Part shown: piece after piece, positions 36,568 through 48,683 of the stretch
Numbering within the stretch: position 1 is the stretch's first letter
Layout: each line of letters begins with the position of its first letter
Assembly: GCA_003956705.1 (NCBI GenBank)
Contig: QZCP01000423.1
Span: 1-64,000 of the forward strand
Reading direction: 5' to 3'
Source: Brevipalpus yothersi
Lineage: Eukaryota; Arthropoda; Arachnida; Trombidiformes; Tenuipalpidae
DNA: 64,000 nucleotides
Translations under genes and position numbers: made by a program
The notes under the pieces: generated by a model
Seen by the model: only the letters and a program-made list of their open reading frames with translations
Told to the model about the DNA's origin: nothing
Databases searched by the model: none

Positions 36568-37833
36568 TCATTTTGCTGGGAAAATGCGGTTCAACCTTCG
36601 TACAGAGTTTCTTTTTATATACCAGAGCCAAACGTTCTGCCAAAAAGAAAGAGTACAAGCAAGTGCGACCAGTAAAATATGCAAACGAAGACATGAAGAG
36701 AAAAATTCAGTTGAAAGGGCAACTGGACCAGAAAAACTAGGTGGTACAACCCTCATCATACATTCCTCGTCCGGTCTATTGCCTATGGACTTTTCGACAA
36801 AAGTTTTGATTGCAGCGTCCGAAGTGAGTCCTCGAAATTTCTGTATACCCATCTCAAATGAACGATACATCAAGCGATCTAGATATTGTGATTTGAGTCT
36901 GTTCACATTCTTATCAGAACCAGCATCAGATGAGATGATCTGAGAGGCGGTGAAAGATAGGAAGCATGTTCCTTCATGTATTGTGGTCGCCCTAGACAGC
37001 CGAAACACTTGAGGATTTTGTATTCGAAGTGGGCTACATAACCTATACATTGTTGTTCTAAATCTAAGCATTGATTCAGGGTATCCATCATGTCAGAATT
37101 CTGAAGTATTCTTACAGGAACTGTCTCATCAAGATTGTTACGGCAAATTGATTCGGGGACCCACCAACACAGGTACGTTTTCTTTTAAATCTTCCAATCT
37201 ATTGACTTTATCGAACGAAACGATGGAGGTTCTCTCTGTGTTGAGAAAGCTGCTATATGAGACATAAATTGAGAATATACACCAGATTACCACTCCAGCA
37301 GCCAATTTATTGAAACTCGGAACACTTGTCTTGCCCATAAAGATGGAGAAGCATAACCATATAATGTTCTCTCTGACTCCAGATTTCCAATTCCAAATCG
37401 ATACCAGCAGAATAATCGTCAGAGACAATATTATTGATATCAGGATGTCTATTCTCATCTGCATCAGGGCTACTTCTGGTCCGTTATTTTCAGTTGATGA
37501 TTTGATTCTTGGTAATGTCAGGAGAAACCACTGATAGAAGGAAAAAACTGCTCCATACGTTATGTTCTGAGAAGATTGATAGCCAATACAATCAAAAGCA
37601 GCGGTAGTATCAGCATCGCCACGATTCACCATGGCATATGCTTCATTAAAAGTCTCAAAATTATTATTTTTGATTCTTGCCTCAGAGGCCAAAAAAGTTG
37701 TGTTGATCTTTGTCAATATCCCACTATATATTTCAAAGATAAAAGGAATAAGTGGTCCAATGAGGTTTCCTTGTTGATCTACATCTGCAAATTGTGTTCT
37801 AAAAATTGGAAAAGCGAATCTCATTCCAGGCAT
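36568..37833 (-). pseudogene. ionotropic glutamate receptor-like (IR family) chemoreceptor, apparent frameshift
   Basis: Two readable parts on the minus strand. The first (37833-37142; frame open from 37857) covers the S1 ligand-binding lobe (MPGMRFAFPIF, GDADTTAAFDCIGYQSS) and three hydrophobic segments: M1 at RIDILISIILSLTIILLV, a pore/M2 region after SGVRENIIWLCF and M3 at AAGVVIWCIFSIYVSYSSF. The next exon begins at about 37099 (acceptor cctgtaag) and reads the S2 lobe (GYVAHFEYKILKCF). The remainder of S2 and M4 (RSFEMGIQKF, RLHILLVALACTLSFW) continues in a different frame, to 36568. No intron large enough to explain the change is visible between about 37000 and 37060. The SYTANLAAF motif of true glutamate receptors is absent, as in insect IRs. 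An N-terminal exon may be missing. Either a pseudogene or an assembly error; IRs detect odours, tastes, temperature or humidity. Confidence 0.65.
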
Positions 37834-38106
37834 CTTTTGAAATTTTAGCTGTTCCACTCACTATACGGTACTCGTGGAAACATTCAAAGTTGGTTGCACT
37901 CAATCGTTTTAACCTATAAGATTCGCATCAATCTTATGTGAGTCCAAACTTGGTGGGAGAAGAATATTGAAGATGTTTCATGACTTTTCACTCAGGGAAA
38001 ATTGAATCAAATCAGGATGTCTAAGCATAACAAACAGTGTTAGACCCTTTTGCATGTTTTACATTGCAGTGGCTGAGATATTCACAAGTAGGTAGATCAG
38101 AGGAAC

Positions 38107-38420
38107 TATTCTGATATGCCTTGAAACTCATTACAAACAGTGGGGTCAAGGAAAAGTACCAAGATACAATAGTTTTTACATTCGAATCGTTCGAGGATTT
38201 GATAGAAATATGCCCAGGACAAACTGGTGGCAACTAGCAAGTAGGTCTGAGAAACTAATCTTATAGGACTCGAGACTCATAGCAAAGTGTCGAGTCAAGG
38301 ACTAGAATCGAGATTCAATAGTTTTAGCATTCAAATTATTCAAGGATTTAATGGGATTTAATGGAATACACACAGGACAAACTGGTACACAATTCATTAA
38401 CGAGTTAGTACTCTCCCTTA
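38107..38420. repeat. two-copy tandem duplication, about 145 bp per copy
   Basis: Copy A (about 38118-38250) and copy B (about 38266-38410) share, in order, ACTCAT, GTCAAGGA, a GATTCAATAGTTTT-like block, ATTCAA/GAGGATTT and CAGGACAAACTGGT. Copy B has a short internal duplication (GGATTTAATGGGATTTAATGG). They are direct repeats and clearly diverged, so the event is not recent. Confidence 0.75.
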
Positions 38421-38636
38421 TCGCACAATGATGTTTTTCAGCATATCAATAATTGATGCTCGAGTATTCGATTTTAGAATGACATCTGGATAAGAGAAAT
38501 AATTCTTTCATGCATGGACAGACCTAGATGAGAAGATAATCAAGCATATGTTTAGATTTCTTTCGTCAGAAAAAAGTGATTTTTTTCAGTTCTCAAAGAA
38601 ATCTCGTGCGCGAAAGATATAAAAGGTAGCCCAAAC

Positions 38637-38876
38637 TCATTTTTCGAGGCTATATATAAATATGCTACACTGGTATATACTGCTGTTTTCAAAAAGTTTG
38701 AAACATTCTGTATCTCCACTGATATTCTGGCCAAAAGATAATTTTTGGCCACCAGATAGAGAGTAACGATAATTTTTGACCACGATATCTTTGGAAAAAA
38801 TGGCTATCAAACCTGAATTTTCACCGATTAAGGTGAAAATGAGTATGATAAGAGTCAATATCGTATGTATTATCAT
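38637..38876 (-). CDS. possible secreted-protein exon (uncertain)
   Basis: A minus-strand frame starts with ATG at 38876 and a typical signal sequence core (TILTLIILIFTLIG). A splice donor (gtgaaaa) follows directly after the leader, in phase 1, as often seen for signal-peptide exons. If unspliced the frame runs about 79 residues with two cysteines. I could not find a convincing second exon; it may be the missing first exon of the IR-like gene or a separate small gene. Confidence 0.22.
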   Translation of the reverse strand: MIIHTILTLIILIFTLIGENSGLIAIFSKDIVVKNYRYSLSGGQKLSFGQNISGDTECFKLFENSSIYQCSIFIYSLEK

Positions 38877-39099
38877 TGCAATTAATTTTTTAAATGTTTA
38901 GCAACGCAACTTGATGGTGGGTCTTGAGTAATACTGAATTGAGTGTTTTTTTATTATCAACCAATAAGAGGGAAACAAAGTGAATTAGTTTTTGAGAACT
39001 TGCTCCAATTGAGGCTACCAATGACGATGAGTATTGGAAAACCAGAATAAGAAATCATCATTTCTTCAACCGGGATATCGTTAGCAAGGCTCAAACTTG

Positions 39100-41827
39100 T
39101 CAGATAATTTCATCCTTAATAAGTCGATAGCTTGATCCATCGGGCTCATCCATGAGCTTGATCAGTTTGGCTTGATCATTAATCAAATCAGTCGGAGCGA
39201 TAGAAATATCTCTCACAGCTTTGAATTTACCACAATTATTCATATGCTCATTTTCAACTCGAAAAAAGTTCCATATAAAACGTCTAAAAATTTCCAAAGG
39301 AGCAAGTATTGAAAGCATCAGATCAGCATTAATGATACCAACTTCTGTCAATGAAACAGAGAGAATCCAAACAAATCGAAGGATAAAATCTTCTATCAAT
39401 GCAAAGTAGTAAAAATTTTTGGAAGAATAAACTATTTCATCTTTGAGTAAAAAACTTTTGCCCTGACTTTGCAGATCTAAAAATCCCCAGTCTACTTTGA
39501 TGTCCCATACGAAGTAGTAGCATGAGCTGAAGATTTGAGCGATTATCCAGAGTGTGAAGAATGGATTGTCTGTAGATTTATCATAATCAGACTTATAAGT
39601 GGTGTTGAGTGTTGAGAAAAGTACGACAGGAAAGGTTGTGAAATATTTCATGGCGTTGAAAAAGTGAGGGAATAATCCACAATTTTCGTCATAATAGCGA
39701 CGTAAACATTGACTGAATCGGAACCAGGCTGGTAAACAATTGAGAATGGCTCGACTAATCAGAATCTCTAATCCGGGACCATTAGAGCATCGTTCAATAT
39801 CTGAGTGATAGAAAAATCAGAAAGAAATATAATATAAAACAAAAGAAGAGAGGTAGAAACTCCGATTGAAAGGGATACAATTTACAAAGAACTAAATCAA
39901 AAAGATATATCTCGGCAATTCAACCATTCGAAATGACATTGTAATTCATCAAAGGAAAACATGAGTTAGATGAAGTTCCATTGATGGATGTCAGAGATTT
40001 TCTAGGTTAATTTTTTTGAGTTCAAGATTCGATCAGAGTGAAGTTCATTTCTCTCAAAAATAACTAATATCAGTGATTCTTAGTCGGAAGATGAGGAGAA
40101 TAATCTTTGTACCATTTTCTTTCGACTCACATTACCTATTGTTTCTGTCCTTTTGATTGAAGATGATGTAGATAATAGCCAGTGATTTATTTAGAAACAA
40201 TAGGTTATGTGATTCGAAAGAAAATAGGTCAAAGATCGTGGATGGCAGACGATTACAAAACTCATTCACAAAAAGGAACTTACTAGGCAGGGAATTTGTC
40301 TGCCAGTTTTCATAATTTTCCGAAGAGAAAGCAGATGCAAAGGTACAAACTAAAAGTTGAACGTCAATAAAAATCGGCGACATGCTGTTGAACTGATCGG
40401 CAAGCCACAAATCTGCGAATTTAACCCTCGTTAAAGGGGTCACTAACACTCGAGCCTGGGAGAAATATAAAAAAGCAATTCGACAACAGTAGAGGATTTT
40501 CTCAAGAAGCCAAGAACAAAACATGAAAACTTACAAACACTTTCAAGAACCAGAAACGAGAATCGCGATGGAAAGTTCGAGTGGGATTGAAGAGAAATAG
40601 AAGCATCATGATACAGAGCATGAAAGGACTAAGAATCCGTGGAATATGCAGGAGATCACTGAATAAATAGCAGATAACACTTGTACACCAAAGAACACAG
40701 AGAATCGAAGCCAGTTCCATCAAATGTTGTTCCAAAAGATGTTTTCGAGGATTGAGCTCAAATATCAGAACATAATTCACTCCAGAAGCTCGCCATCCAT
40801 AGACGTTGATACCAATGAAGAAGATAGATAGAATTATGAGAAATGTTGCCCGGTAAAGCCTGAATATTACATCGAAATTGTGATACACATCTCTGAAAAC
40901 CCCAGTCAAGGTGATATTCCCTAATAAAATCAAAATTGTTCCCAGGAGGAAACCAACTTTGAAGATTGTCCATTGGCTTTGTTTAACATTCTTAGTTGGA
41001 ATACGAAGCCTCTTCATTGCTCTCCGACGATGTCTCTCCTCTAGCTCTTCAGTGAAAATATTTTCAACTTGTTCGATTAGCTTGGTTAAATCTTTGTTCA
41101 AATGAAATGGAGCATTTTCTACTTGAGATCGACGCCATGTGATGCCTTTATTGTTACCCATCAGTTTGTCATGTCTTTTCAAAATTTTCACAAAACCAGT
41201 GAAATTGAGATGTTGATAACTTTGTAGAAGAAGCAAATTGAGATAGAATTCTGAAAATCCCAGTCTCAATTCTCGGAGTTGACGATTTCGAAAGCGTTCT
41301 CTTCTCTTGGGAAAGACAAGGCCTTTGGTATCCATTATGGCTCGAAAAAGATTATGACCATCATTCCCTTGCTTCAATTCATTGTTGATAAGCTTTGATT
41401 TGATAATTTTCAACTCGTTCTTGAGAGTGAAAAATTTATAAGTTGCTTCGGAAAGTTTTTTAGCGAAGAATGTTTCAATCTTTTCCAATTCTCTTTCACA
41501 AAAGTTGAAAAATTTTGCATCGAAGACCTCAATACACTTGATCATCTCTTCACTACCAACTTCTGCAGGTGAAAAACTTTGATCATTAGAATGAAATGGA
41601 AAAGGAATCATCAAAGGAAGAAAAACAGGAATTTTTTACCATGACTTTGTGATCAAGTAAATCATTCCTCTAGATGAAACAAGCAAGACACAATGATAAG
41701 TTCTCTCACCTTTCTGTGAAACACTTTTCAAAGCACTGTATAGCATATTTTCCATTTCTTTGAACTTTATGTACTGTTTCCGCCATTCAGGTGTAACAAG
41801 AGATGATAAATGCTCAGCGAATTTCAT
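39100..41827 (-). CDS. XPR1-type phosphate exporter (SPX-EXS protein)
   Basis: Four exons in minus order, 41827-41710, 41562-40535, 40455-40284 and 39800-39100, give about 672 residues. It is a plasma-membrane inorganic-phosphate exporter regulated by inositol pyrophosphates. The SPX domain begins MKFAEHLSSLVTPEWRKQYI and continues over the first 180 residues (FFNFCERELEKIETFF, LLLQSYQHLNFTGFVKILKRHDK), including the basic inositol-phosphate-binding surface. Several membrane spans and the EXS domain follow: LTRVKFADLWLADQFNSM, LNCLPAWFRFSQCLRRYYD, HFFNAMKYFTTFPVVLFSTL and RRFIWNFFRVENEHMNN. The C-terminus is short. The vertebrate name derives from use as a retrovirus receptor, but the cellular role is phosphate efflux. 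The start is secure because family members begin with MKFxEHL. Confidence 0.94.
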
Positions 41828-42581
41828 GGTGAGTAGAGAGGGGATGACAAAATTCCCTTGAAAATCCTGAAAATCTCTTTCTCAGCACAGGAGAAAACTT
41901 CTTCCAGGGTTCTTTTGGAACTATCTTTTGATTATTATAAACAACACTCCGAAACGAAAAGCTCCAGAATAATTTTAGCAATCACGTTGTTCATTGTTTC
42001 TTTATCTCGATATGGGTGTGTGAAATAACATTGCTATCGATTTTTGATAAGGAATGTAAGCAGTGATCATCACTCGTATCACTACATTTATTAAAAACCA
42101 ACAGTATCCACTATTGAAAACTTCTACAAGGCTTGATGGACTTTTGAGTTTCAAAAATTTTCAACCTACAGTTGAAGATGAGCCCAAAGTTCTGTAGAAA
42201 AGGGAAGACTCATACGCTTTTGTGTTGTTCTGAAGATGAAATGATCACAGAACTCATACCAGACATTCTCGATACCATCATGAATATTCAATTGACCCGT
42301 GACACTGAACGTTATGGGGTTGCCTATGAATCAGTCGATAAATTTTCGAGGAGACTCAATCTATAAAAAGAGAACAGAGTGTTATTTAATGTTCAATCAG
42401 AGGCGAAAATCCGTTTTATTCATACTCACAAGTAAGATCATCATTTTTGATGGAAATATAGACGCTGTATTTGAATTGTATCGCAGTTTATTTCTGGAAG
42501 CAATCTTTCCAAGATGATCAAGGTGATGAGCTTGACAGACATCGAGAAGACAAAGCCATGCCATAAATCAGCTGATCAAGA
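41828..42581. other. spacer, 5' of XPR1 and 3' of the coiled-coil gene
   Basis: About 750 bp with no accepted gene. Short plus-strand frames at 42172-42517 have no motif and poor splice context. Confidence 0.5.
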
Positions 42582-43197
42582 TCATGTCTCTGGCTCGACC
42601 TTCACTTTGATTTGTTCTGACTTTTTGCCCAAAGACTTCTTCGACAGAACACCATGCAATATCTTGTCAGAATTATCATTACCACCACCTTTTTCATAGG
42701 AGAGCAGCTTATTCAATAAGAATTTACGCTCATTCTTGGCAGTGACAATTTTCTCTCGAAATTCATTGATTCTACCTTGCAATGCAGAATTGATGAAAAC
42801 CATCTCCTTGATTTGAGCTTGAATAGATCTACATTTGGCTTTATAATCACGATCCTCCGCTAATCGGTCACTTTGAGATGATGACAGTGAATACAGTTGT
42901 TGTTGCTCGAAATTTTTATCTGTTCTCAGTAATCCACTGGAACCTCTTTGATAGGAAGATGATGATGATTCCGAATGACATGTATTCGTAGAATTGGTCA
43001 TCGATGAATGTGATATTTCGATGGGCTGTATAGTGGCCGAAAGATTGGCGAAAGGAATGTTTGTTTCCAGAATCGGTGAATTTTGATTAACACTGAAACG
43101 AAGAAAACGTAAAATTTCAATCCCATTGATGAGGTTAGATTGTATATCAATAAATATAAATGGATACTTACTTTTTCTGATGTGATTGATTAATCAT
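42582..43197 (-). CDS. INO80E/TFPT-like coiled-coil protein (INO80 remodeller subunit candidate)
   Basis: Two exons in minus order, 43197-43172 and 43092-42582, about 178 residues. After a serine/asparagine-rich N-terminal half, a single coiled coil runs DYKAKCRSIQAQIKEMVF, then NSALQGRINEFREKI and KNERKFLLNKLLSYE. The pattern Y-K-x-K-C/Y-R early and R/K-x-F-L-L-x-x-L-L-x-Y-E at the end is shared by metazoan INO80 subunits INO80E and TFPT (INO80F); this is recalled family knowledge, not a search. The C-terminus is lysine-rich (KKSLGKKSEQIKVKV). A nuclear role in chromatin remodelling is therefore inferred. The start codon is the only ATG in the short first exon and its donor (gtaagta) is consensus. 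Confidence 0.5.
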
Positions 43198-44025
43198 TTT
43201 TGTTAGCCACTATCAATTTAACACCAACATAAACATTACCTCATGCCAGTTCGGAAAACATGCAAACCATACACAAGACAATCTTTTCGTAACCTGAGCA
43301 ACGCTCACAGCTGAGTGATAAAGTTTTTTGAGCGCCAATAATCAATCGCAATGAATCAAGTGCTGTCCTAAAATAACTTTTAATCAATAAATGTTAACTT
43401 GACAATGTTGAGATGCCTCTCTAATTGGGATGATTTTTATCTCAACAGTGGCGAATAAATGATGATTGAAGCAGTTGATTTTCATTCAGGTGATATCCAA
43501 TAATTGAACATCAATCGAAGAAGGGGCTGAAAATGGGACCAGGGAAACGTTTACCAAAATTTTAATATTATTCTTTAAGATAAAAATGGAGGATAAATTT
43601 GAGAAATAAATCTTTCACATTAAAATATTCTTCTTGAGATTTTTTGAATTCTTGAAAAGACCTCAAAAATTTTTTGCTGATTCTCTAGGTTTAGTGAAAA
43701 ATCTTGTGAATAAATGAGCGCTGAAATAGGTATTATTATAGTGCAGAAATGCGTCCAGAGAGATTGATAGAAATTAATCCTCAAAATTTCCATTATTCAA
43801 TGAATAAAGATCGCAAAAACTCATTCTCAAAAGCTCTATGATAACAGCTTGATATTATCATGATGAGAAAGCTGAGATACCATTTGATTGTTGATTTACA
43901 GACAGATTCTATATTTACGATTTGAAGGCAACAATAAAAATTTTTCATCTATAGTTTCATGAGTGGAACTCGATACAATTTTTTCGCTGCATAGAATTAA
44001 TTTTCCCACTATTTGAACGCTGAAG
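43198..44025. other. divergent spacer
   Basis: Lies between the starts of the coiled-coil gene (-) and the enolase-phosphatase-like gene (+). AT-rich, no exon recognised. Confidence 0.5.
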
Positions 44026-45343
44026 ATGAGTCCAGTTTGTGTAAAAAAGCCGAAAGCTATCGTAATGGATATAACTGGTACACTAGTAGCCAAATCATTC
44101 ATGACATATTCACAGGAAAGTAAAGCATTCATGATGAAACATTCGAGAGATTTCATAACCCAAACATGGGGTAAAAATCCTTTAAAATTAGTAGTGAACT
44201 TTATTCGTCAAGATATTAAAAATAACAATACCAAAGGTCCACCTTTGAGTGATATGAAAGCGTCGGTTGATGAGCAAATCGAAGGTCTCCTAAATCATCT
44301 ACAATATCGTTTCGAAAATGAATGGAAATCTAGATCACCTGCAATCGGAATATTTCATTTGGCAATCAGTGATTGGGGATACAAAAAAAATTTGATCAAA
44401 ACTCCGTGAGTGTAATTTCAATCCGAATTCTAAATCACTGATGATCAAATTTAATTTTCCAAGAGTTTATCCAGAGGTAAAAAATGTTCTAACTCGATGG
44501 AAAACACAGGACGATATCAAATTATATGTCACTGTAGGGCATACAAATTTTTTGCGTAATGTATTCTCCAAGACATCGGCGGGCAATTTTTTACCGGTAA
44601 GTGATGAAAGAGGTACTTCATGATTATTAGATTGTAAGAGTCAATTTTCAAATTCTTCTGTACCTTGATGATAAAAAAATATTTTCAATTCTCAGTTGAT
44701 AGATGGTCACATGAATCTCACCGAAGGTAGAGAAAAGAAATTCAATAGATTACCACTATTATTAGAGACAAAAGCAGAGGACATTATGTTCATAACAAGA
44801 ATTCCCGAAGGTAATTTTTTCATTTTCTTCCCATCTCCTTAATGGGAAAAATTTTAATTTGAATTCTCTTTCATTTCTCTAGATGCACGTCAAGCGAAAA
44901 AACAAAACTTAACGGTCATTCTTATAGTTAGACCTGATTTTAATCCCAAGTTACACAAGACACTGCTTGTTGCGAAGCCAACAGAATCGGATTCTGATGT
45001 ATTGCGAAGAGATCAGAGTACAATTTTTGATCACATAGATACCGGAGAGTTGAGAAGGAAGGAAGAGAAAGATAATCATGGTGTTATGAATTTATTGAAT
45101 AAAATAAAGAGGAAAAAACCTGACAATAAGAAAGAAAAACCAAAACCTCCTGAGCCAGAAGAACCCGATAAAGAAAAAGATCAAGTGGAATTGAAATCAA
45201 ATTTGGATACATTGACCAGTGCCTATGATCTTGACTACGATCCTAGTCCATTTTCACGTGTACGAGGTGTTGATTTGCAAGAATTTGCCACTATAGTTTC
45301 TCTGGATGATCTAGCTTGGTTAAGCTCAGAAATGGAATCATAG
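44026..45343 (+). CDS. Enolase-phosphatase E1-like protein, probably catalytically dead
   Basis: Four exons, 44026-44405, 44464-44596, 44696-44810 and 44883-45343, about 362 residues. The fold follows ENOPH1, the methionine-salvage enzyme: PKAIVMDITGTLVAKSF corresponds to the nucleophile loop (normally DIEGT), FITQTWG to the cap, VYPEVKNVLTRWKTQ and LYVTVGHTNFLRNVF to motif II (normally a SSGS serine loop), and DGHMNLTEG and IMFITRIPEDARQAKKQ to the last motif (normally FLTDV). Relative to the family, the second acidic residue of motif I is threonine, the SSGS loop reads TVGH, and the terminal metal-binding aspartate is arginine. A charged C-terminal extension of about 120 residues with a proline/lysine/glutamate stretch (KKEKPKPPEPEEPDKEKD) is not typical. 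A scaffold or regulatory role is inferred; a distantly related HAD protein is the alternative. Confidence 0.68.
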
Positions 45344-45591
45344 GAATATAGAAAAGGTCTTTTTCTTTCCAATCTTATAAATACACTCAATGGTATAAAA
45401 AAATTTACTTCGACACATCAATTTCAACACCTAACAAACTAATTGTTGTTACTTTACTAGCTCTCCATGGATACTCGATGCCGATAATATACACATAAGA
45501 AATACTGGGAAAAGATCTGCTTGAAACAATATTCGATAGTGAACAGAAATTTACGAGAAAATATTCTACTAATCAGTAAAATATTAACAAA

Positions 45592-47905
45592 ATGAGTATT
45601 CGAGGTGCTAGTGCTTCAGTGAGGCAAGGTGATTATACTCGTGAAGTGTATTCTTGGATTCGTGATGGTAAGTGAATCATATTCGAAACATCAATTCAGT
45701 AACACTACCAAACTATCTCTTGATTATCAGGTCACTATAAAGAGACAATAGCTTTTCTGAATGAAAAAGTTATGATCAATGCAAATTCTCGAGCTGGATT
45801 GTCTCTACTCGGTTATTGCTATTACATGAATCAAGATTTTCTTAACGCTGTATCTTGCTATGAACAGCTCAGTCAACTATATCCTGACCTGATCCACTAT
45901 AAACTTAATCATGCCCAATGTTTGTATCAATTGTGCAATTATGATGAAGCCCTCCATGTTCTATCCAATCTTCCCGAATTGGAAGGTGAAAGTGCCAGTA
46001 GTGCTATAGATAAATCAATTCCAGGTCGAATGATCAATAGAAATGATCTACTCAAAATACAAGCAGCAATTAAGTATGGTCAAGATGAGCTGCTTGCTGC
46101 TCGAGCTCTAATTGATCAATTGCCACCAGAAGATAGTGATAAAGAAGTGAATGCTGGCTGTCTACTTTATAAAGAGGAACATTATGAAGAATCTTTGGAA
46201 AAATTCAATAATGCTCTTTCCTTGGAAGGCTACAAGCCAGACTTATCCTACAATATTGCTCTCACACACTATCAATTAAAACAGTATCCATCAGCTCTCA
46301 AGCATATCGGAGATATCATCGAAAGAGGTGAGAAATTGATTCGTTCGAATTTGGCAAAACATGCCAACCGATAATTATTTTCTATTAAATTAAATTACCA
46401 CTTTAATTATGATTCTTTTCCTTTCGATTAGGAATCAGAGAACATCCTGAACTCAGTGTTGGCCTGACAACTGAAGGAATAGAAGTTCGAAGTGTAGGAA
46501 ACACAATCACTCTGCATGATACTGCATTGGTAGAGGCATTCAATTTGAAAGCAGCAATAGAATATCGAAACAAAAATCTGGAATCAGCCCATGAAGCCTT
46601 AACAGATATGCCACCACGTTCGGAGGAAGAATTGGATGCTGTAACACTTCACAATTTAGCTCTTATGTCAATGGACACAGATCCAGCTGAAGGTTTCGAA
46701 AAACTTCAATACTTAATCCAACAGAATCCTTTTCCTTCAGAAACATTTGCAAATCTTCTTCTTCTTTATTGTAAATATGATTACTATGATTTGGCTGCCG
46801 ATGTGATGGCTGAAAATGCTCATTTTACTTACAAATATTTGAGTCCATATTTGTATGAATTTTTGGATGCTTTAATCACCCAGCAGACATCGCCCGAAGA
46901 AGCATATCGAAAGTTTGATGAAATGTCTGCAAAGCATTCTGATATTTTGCGAAAATTGACCAAGCAATCGCAAGAAGCTAAACAAGTCAATAATGAAGAA
47001 TTGGTGAAAAAGCTTTCACTTGAGTACGATAGAGTATTGGAACAATTTATACCCATTCTGATGGCTCAAGCTAAAATATATTGGGACATGGAGGCATACA
47101 ATCAGGTGGAAAAGGTTTTTGGAAAATCAGTGGAATTCTGTGAAACATTGGATATATGGAAACTGAATGTTGCTCATGTTATATTCATGCAGGTATGTTT
47201 TGACAATCTAGAGAGGAATTTTGTTTCATTTAATACCAGTTCTTATTCCCTCTTATGGCCTTCAATTGACCATTTCTAATTGATGGCAAATTATGCAAAC
47301 AATTCAAATTTTCTTCTCTCTTGCCCGAACAGGAAAACAAATTCAAACAAGCCACCAGTTTTTATGAGCCATTGGTCAAAAAAAGTTGTGATAACCTTCT
47401 GAATGTTAGCGCTATAGTGTTAGCTAATTTATGTGTATCTTACATCATGACAGGACAGAATGAGGATGCTGAAGAGTTGATGAGAAAAATTGAAAAAGAG
47501 GAAGAACAATTGGCCTACTCTGAGCCTGATCGTAAAACTTTCCATCTTTGCATAGTTAATTTGGTAATAGGCACTCTTTATTGTGCCAAGGGAAATTATG
47601 AGTTTGGCATATCTCGAGTTATCAAAAGTCTTGAACCTTATAGCAAAAAATTAGGTACCGATACCTGGTTTTATGCAAAAAGATGCTTTCTATCTCTATT
47701 GGAAAATATGGCCAAGCAAGCGATAGTGATAAAAGATTCAATAGTCGATGATTGCCTCCAATTTTTGAGTCATTGTGAGGAACATGGCAAATCTATCAAA
47801 GCAATTATTGAGCCTCCATTGGAAATTGAAACACTTCATCCAGGCAAGAATACTGTTACCTACGAGTCGCGACTTCTCAAGACCCTTCTTCTCCAGATCA
47901 TGTGA
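45592..47905 (+). CDS. Ift70: IFT70/TTC30 intraflagellar transport protein
   Basis: Four exons, 45592-45667, 45731-46327, 46432-47192 and 47333-47905, about 668 residues, the expected length. IFT70 wraps round IFT52/IFT88 in the IFT-B core and is needed to build cilia and for tubulin modification. TPR helices run throughout, from SRAGLSLLGYCYYMNQDFLNAVSCYEQL and HYKLNHAQCLYQLCNYDEAL through ALSLEGYKPDLSYNIALTHY to the C-terminal repeats. Motifs close to the family include GDYTREVYSWIRDG at the start, GIEVRSVGNTITLHDTALVEAFNLKAAIEY and TYKYLSPYLYEFLDALI. An AATAAA at 47993-47998 follows the stop. In arthropods the likely site is the sensory cilium of chordotonal and chemosensory neurons. Confidence 0.94.
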
Positions 47906-48521
47906 TCAATACGTATCTGGCTTTATGTACGGAATACACGTGTATGAATTGTGCATTTCAGAAAAAAAGATTATCGAATAGTTGCAAAATGGAATAAAAT
48001 GACTGCTGGATCAGCTCGTAGTTGGTACATTTGATTTAAATTTGAATGAATATATTTCCTGACAATCTTACTCGAACACTTATTCCTCTCTCGATGACAC
48101 ATGTATGCATGTATTTTTTTATTCTTCTCATAACTGATTAAATTCTTGATCTTTTCATTCAAAAATTCAGACGATTGTACTGTCGTCGCTCTCTCTCTCT
48201 CAATTTTCAGAGCAAACTTTTTCTTCTGTTCATTTTTTGCGCTCTCAGACTGATTCACCTCTCTCAATGATTGAGACTCAATCATGATGGAAACACGATG
48301 ATTTCAAAGCTGGTGACAATGATAGATCTGTTGGGAAAATTTTCTTTTCCGTTCCGTTTCACACACTCATACACACACACTTTTCCTAAACTTTTACATC
48401 CCAAACTTTACTTGTCGAACCGGATTGCCTCGTTTTTCGACAAAAAAATATCACCAAAAATACATGACGAAATAGAGAAGCTAAGCTCCCTCCTCACTCA
48501 ACGATATCCGAATAATTATCA

Positions 48522-48572
<51 letters not shown>

Positions 48573-48683
48573 ATTTGACATCTTCTTACCTGTCAAATTA
48601 TATTCGTTTGGTGTACTGGCAACATCATAACATCATAATTTCGATTTATCCTTTGTCAATCCTAAATTTTGTAGTGGTGAGAT
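47906..48683. other. spacer and promoter region of the BPHL-like gene
   Basis: Contains the IFT70 3' UTR with AATAAA at 47993 and the upstream region of the hydrolase with a pure CT run at 48527-48568. No coding exon is recognised. Confidence 0.5.
48527..48568. repeat. (TC)n microsatellite in a promoter position
   Basis: Twenty-one TC dinucleotides ending about 116 bp upstream of the BPHL-like start codon. In insects such GA/CT tracts can bind GAGA factor; that role here is inference. Confidence 0.97.

Larger units (their letters stand above)
37858..39099. other. spacer with a tandem duplication
   Basis: Between the IR-like gene and XPR1. It holds two tandem copies of a ~145-bp segment, described separately, and a minus-strand frame beginning with a hydrophobic leader (38876). 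No complete gene could be built. Confidence 0.45.
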
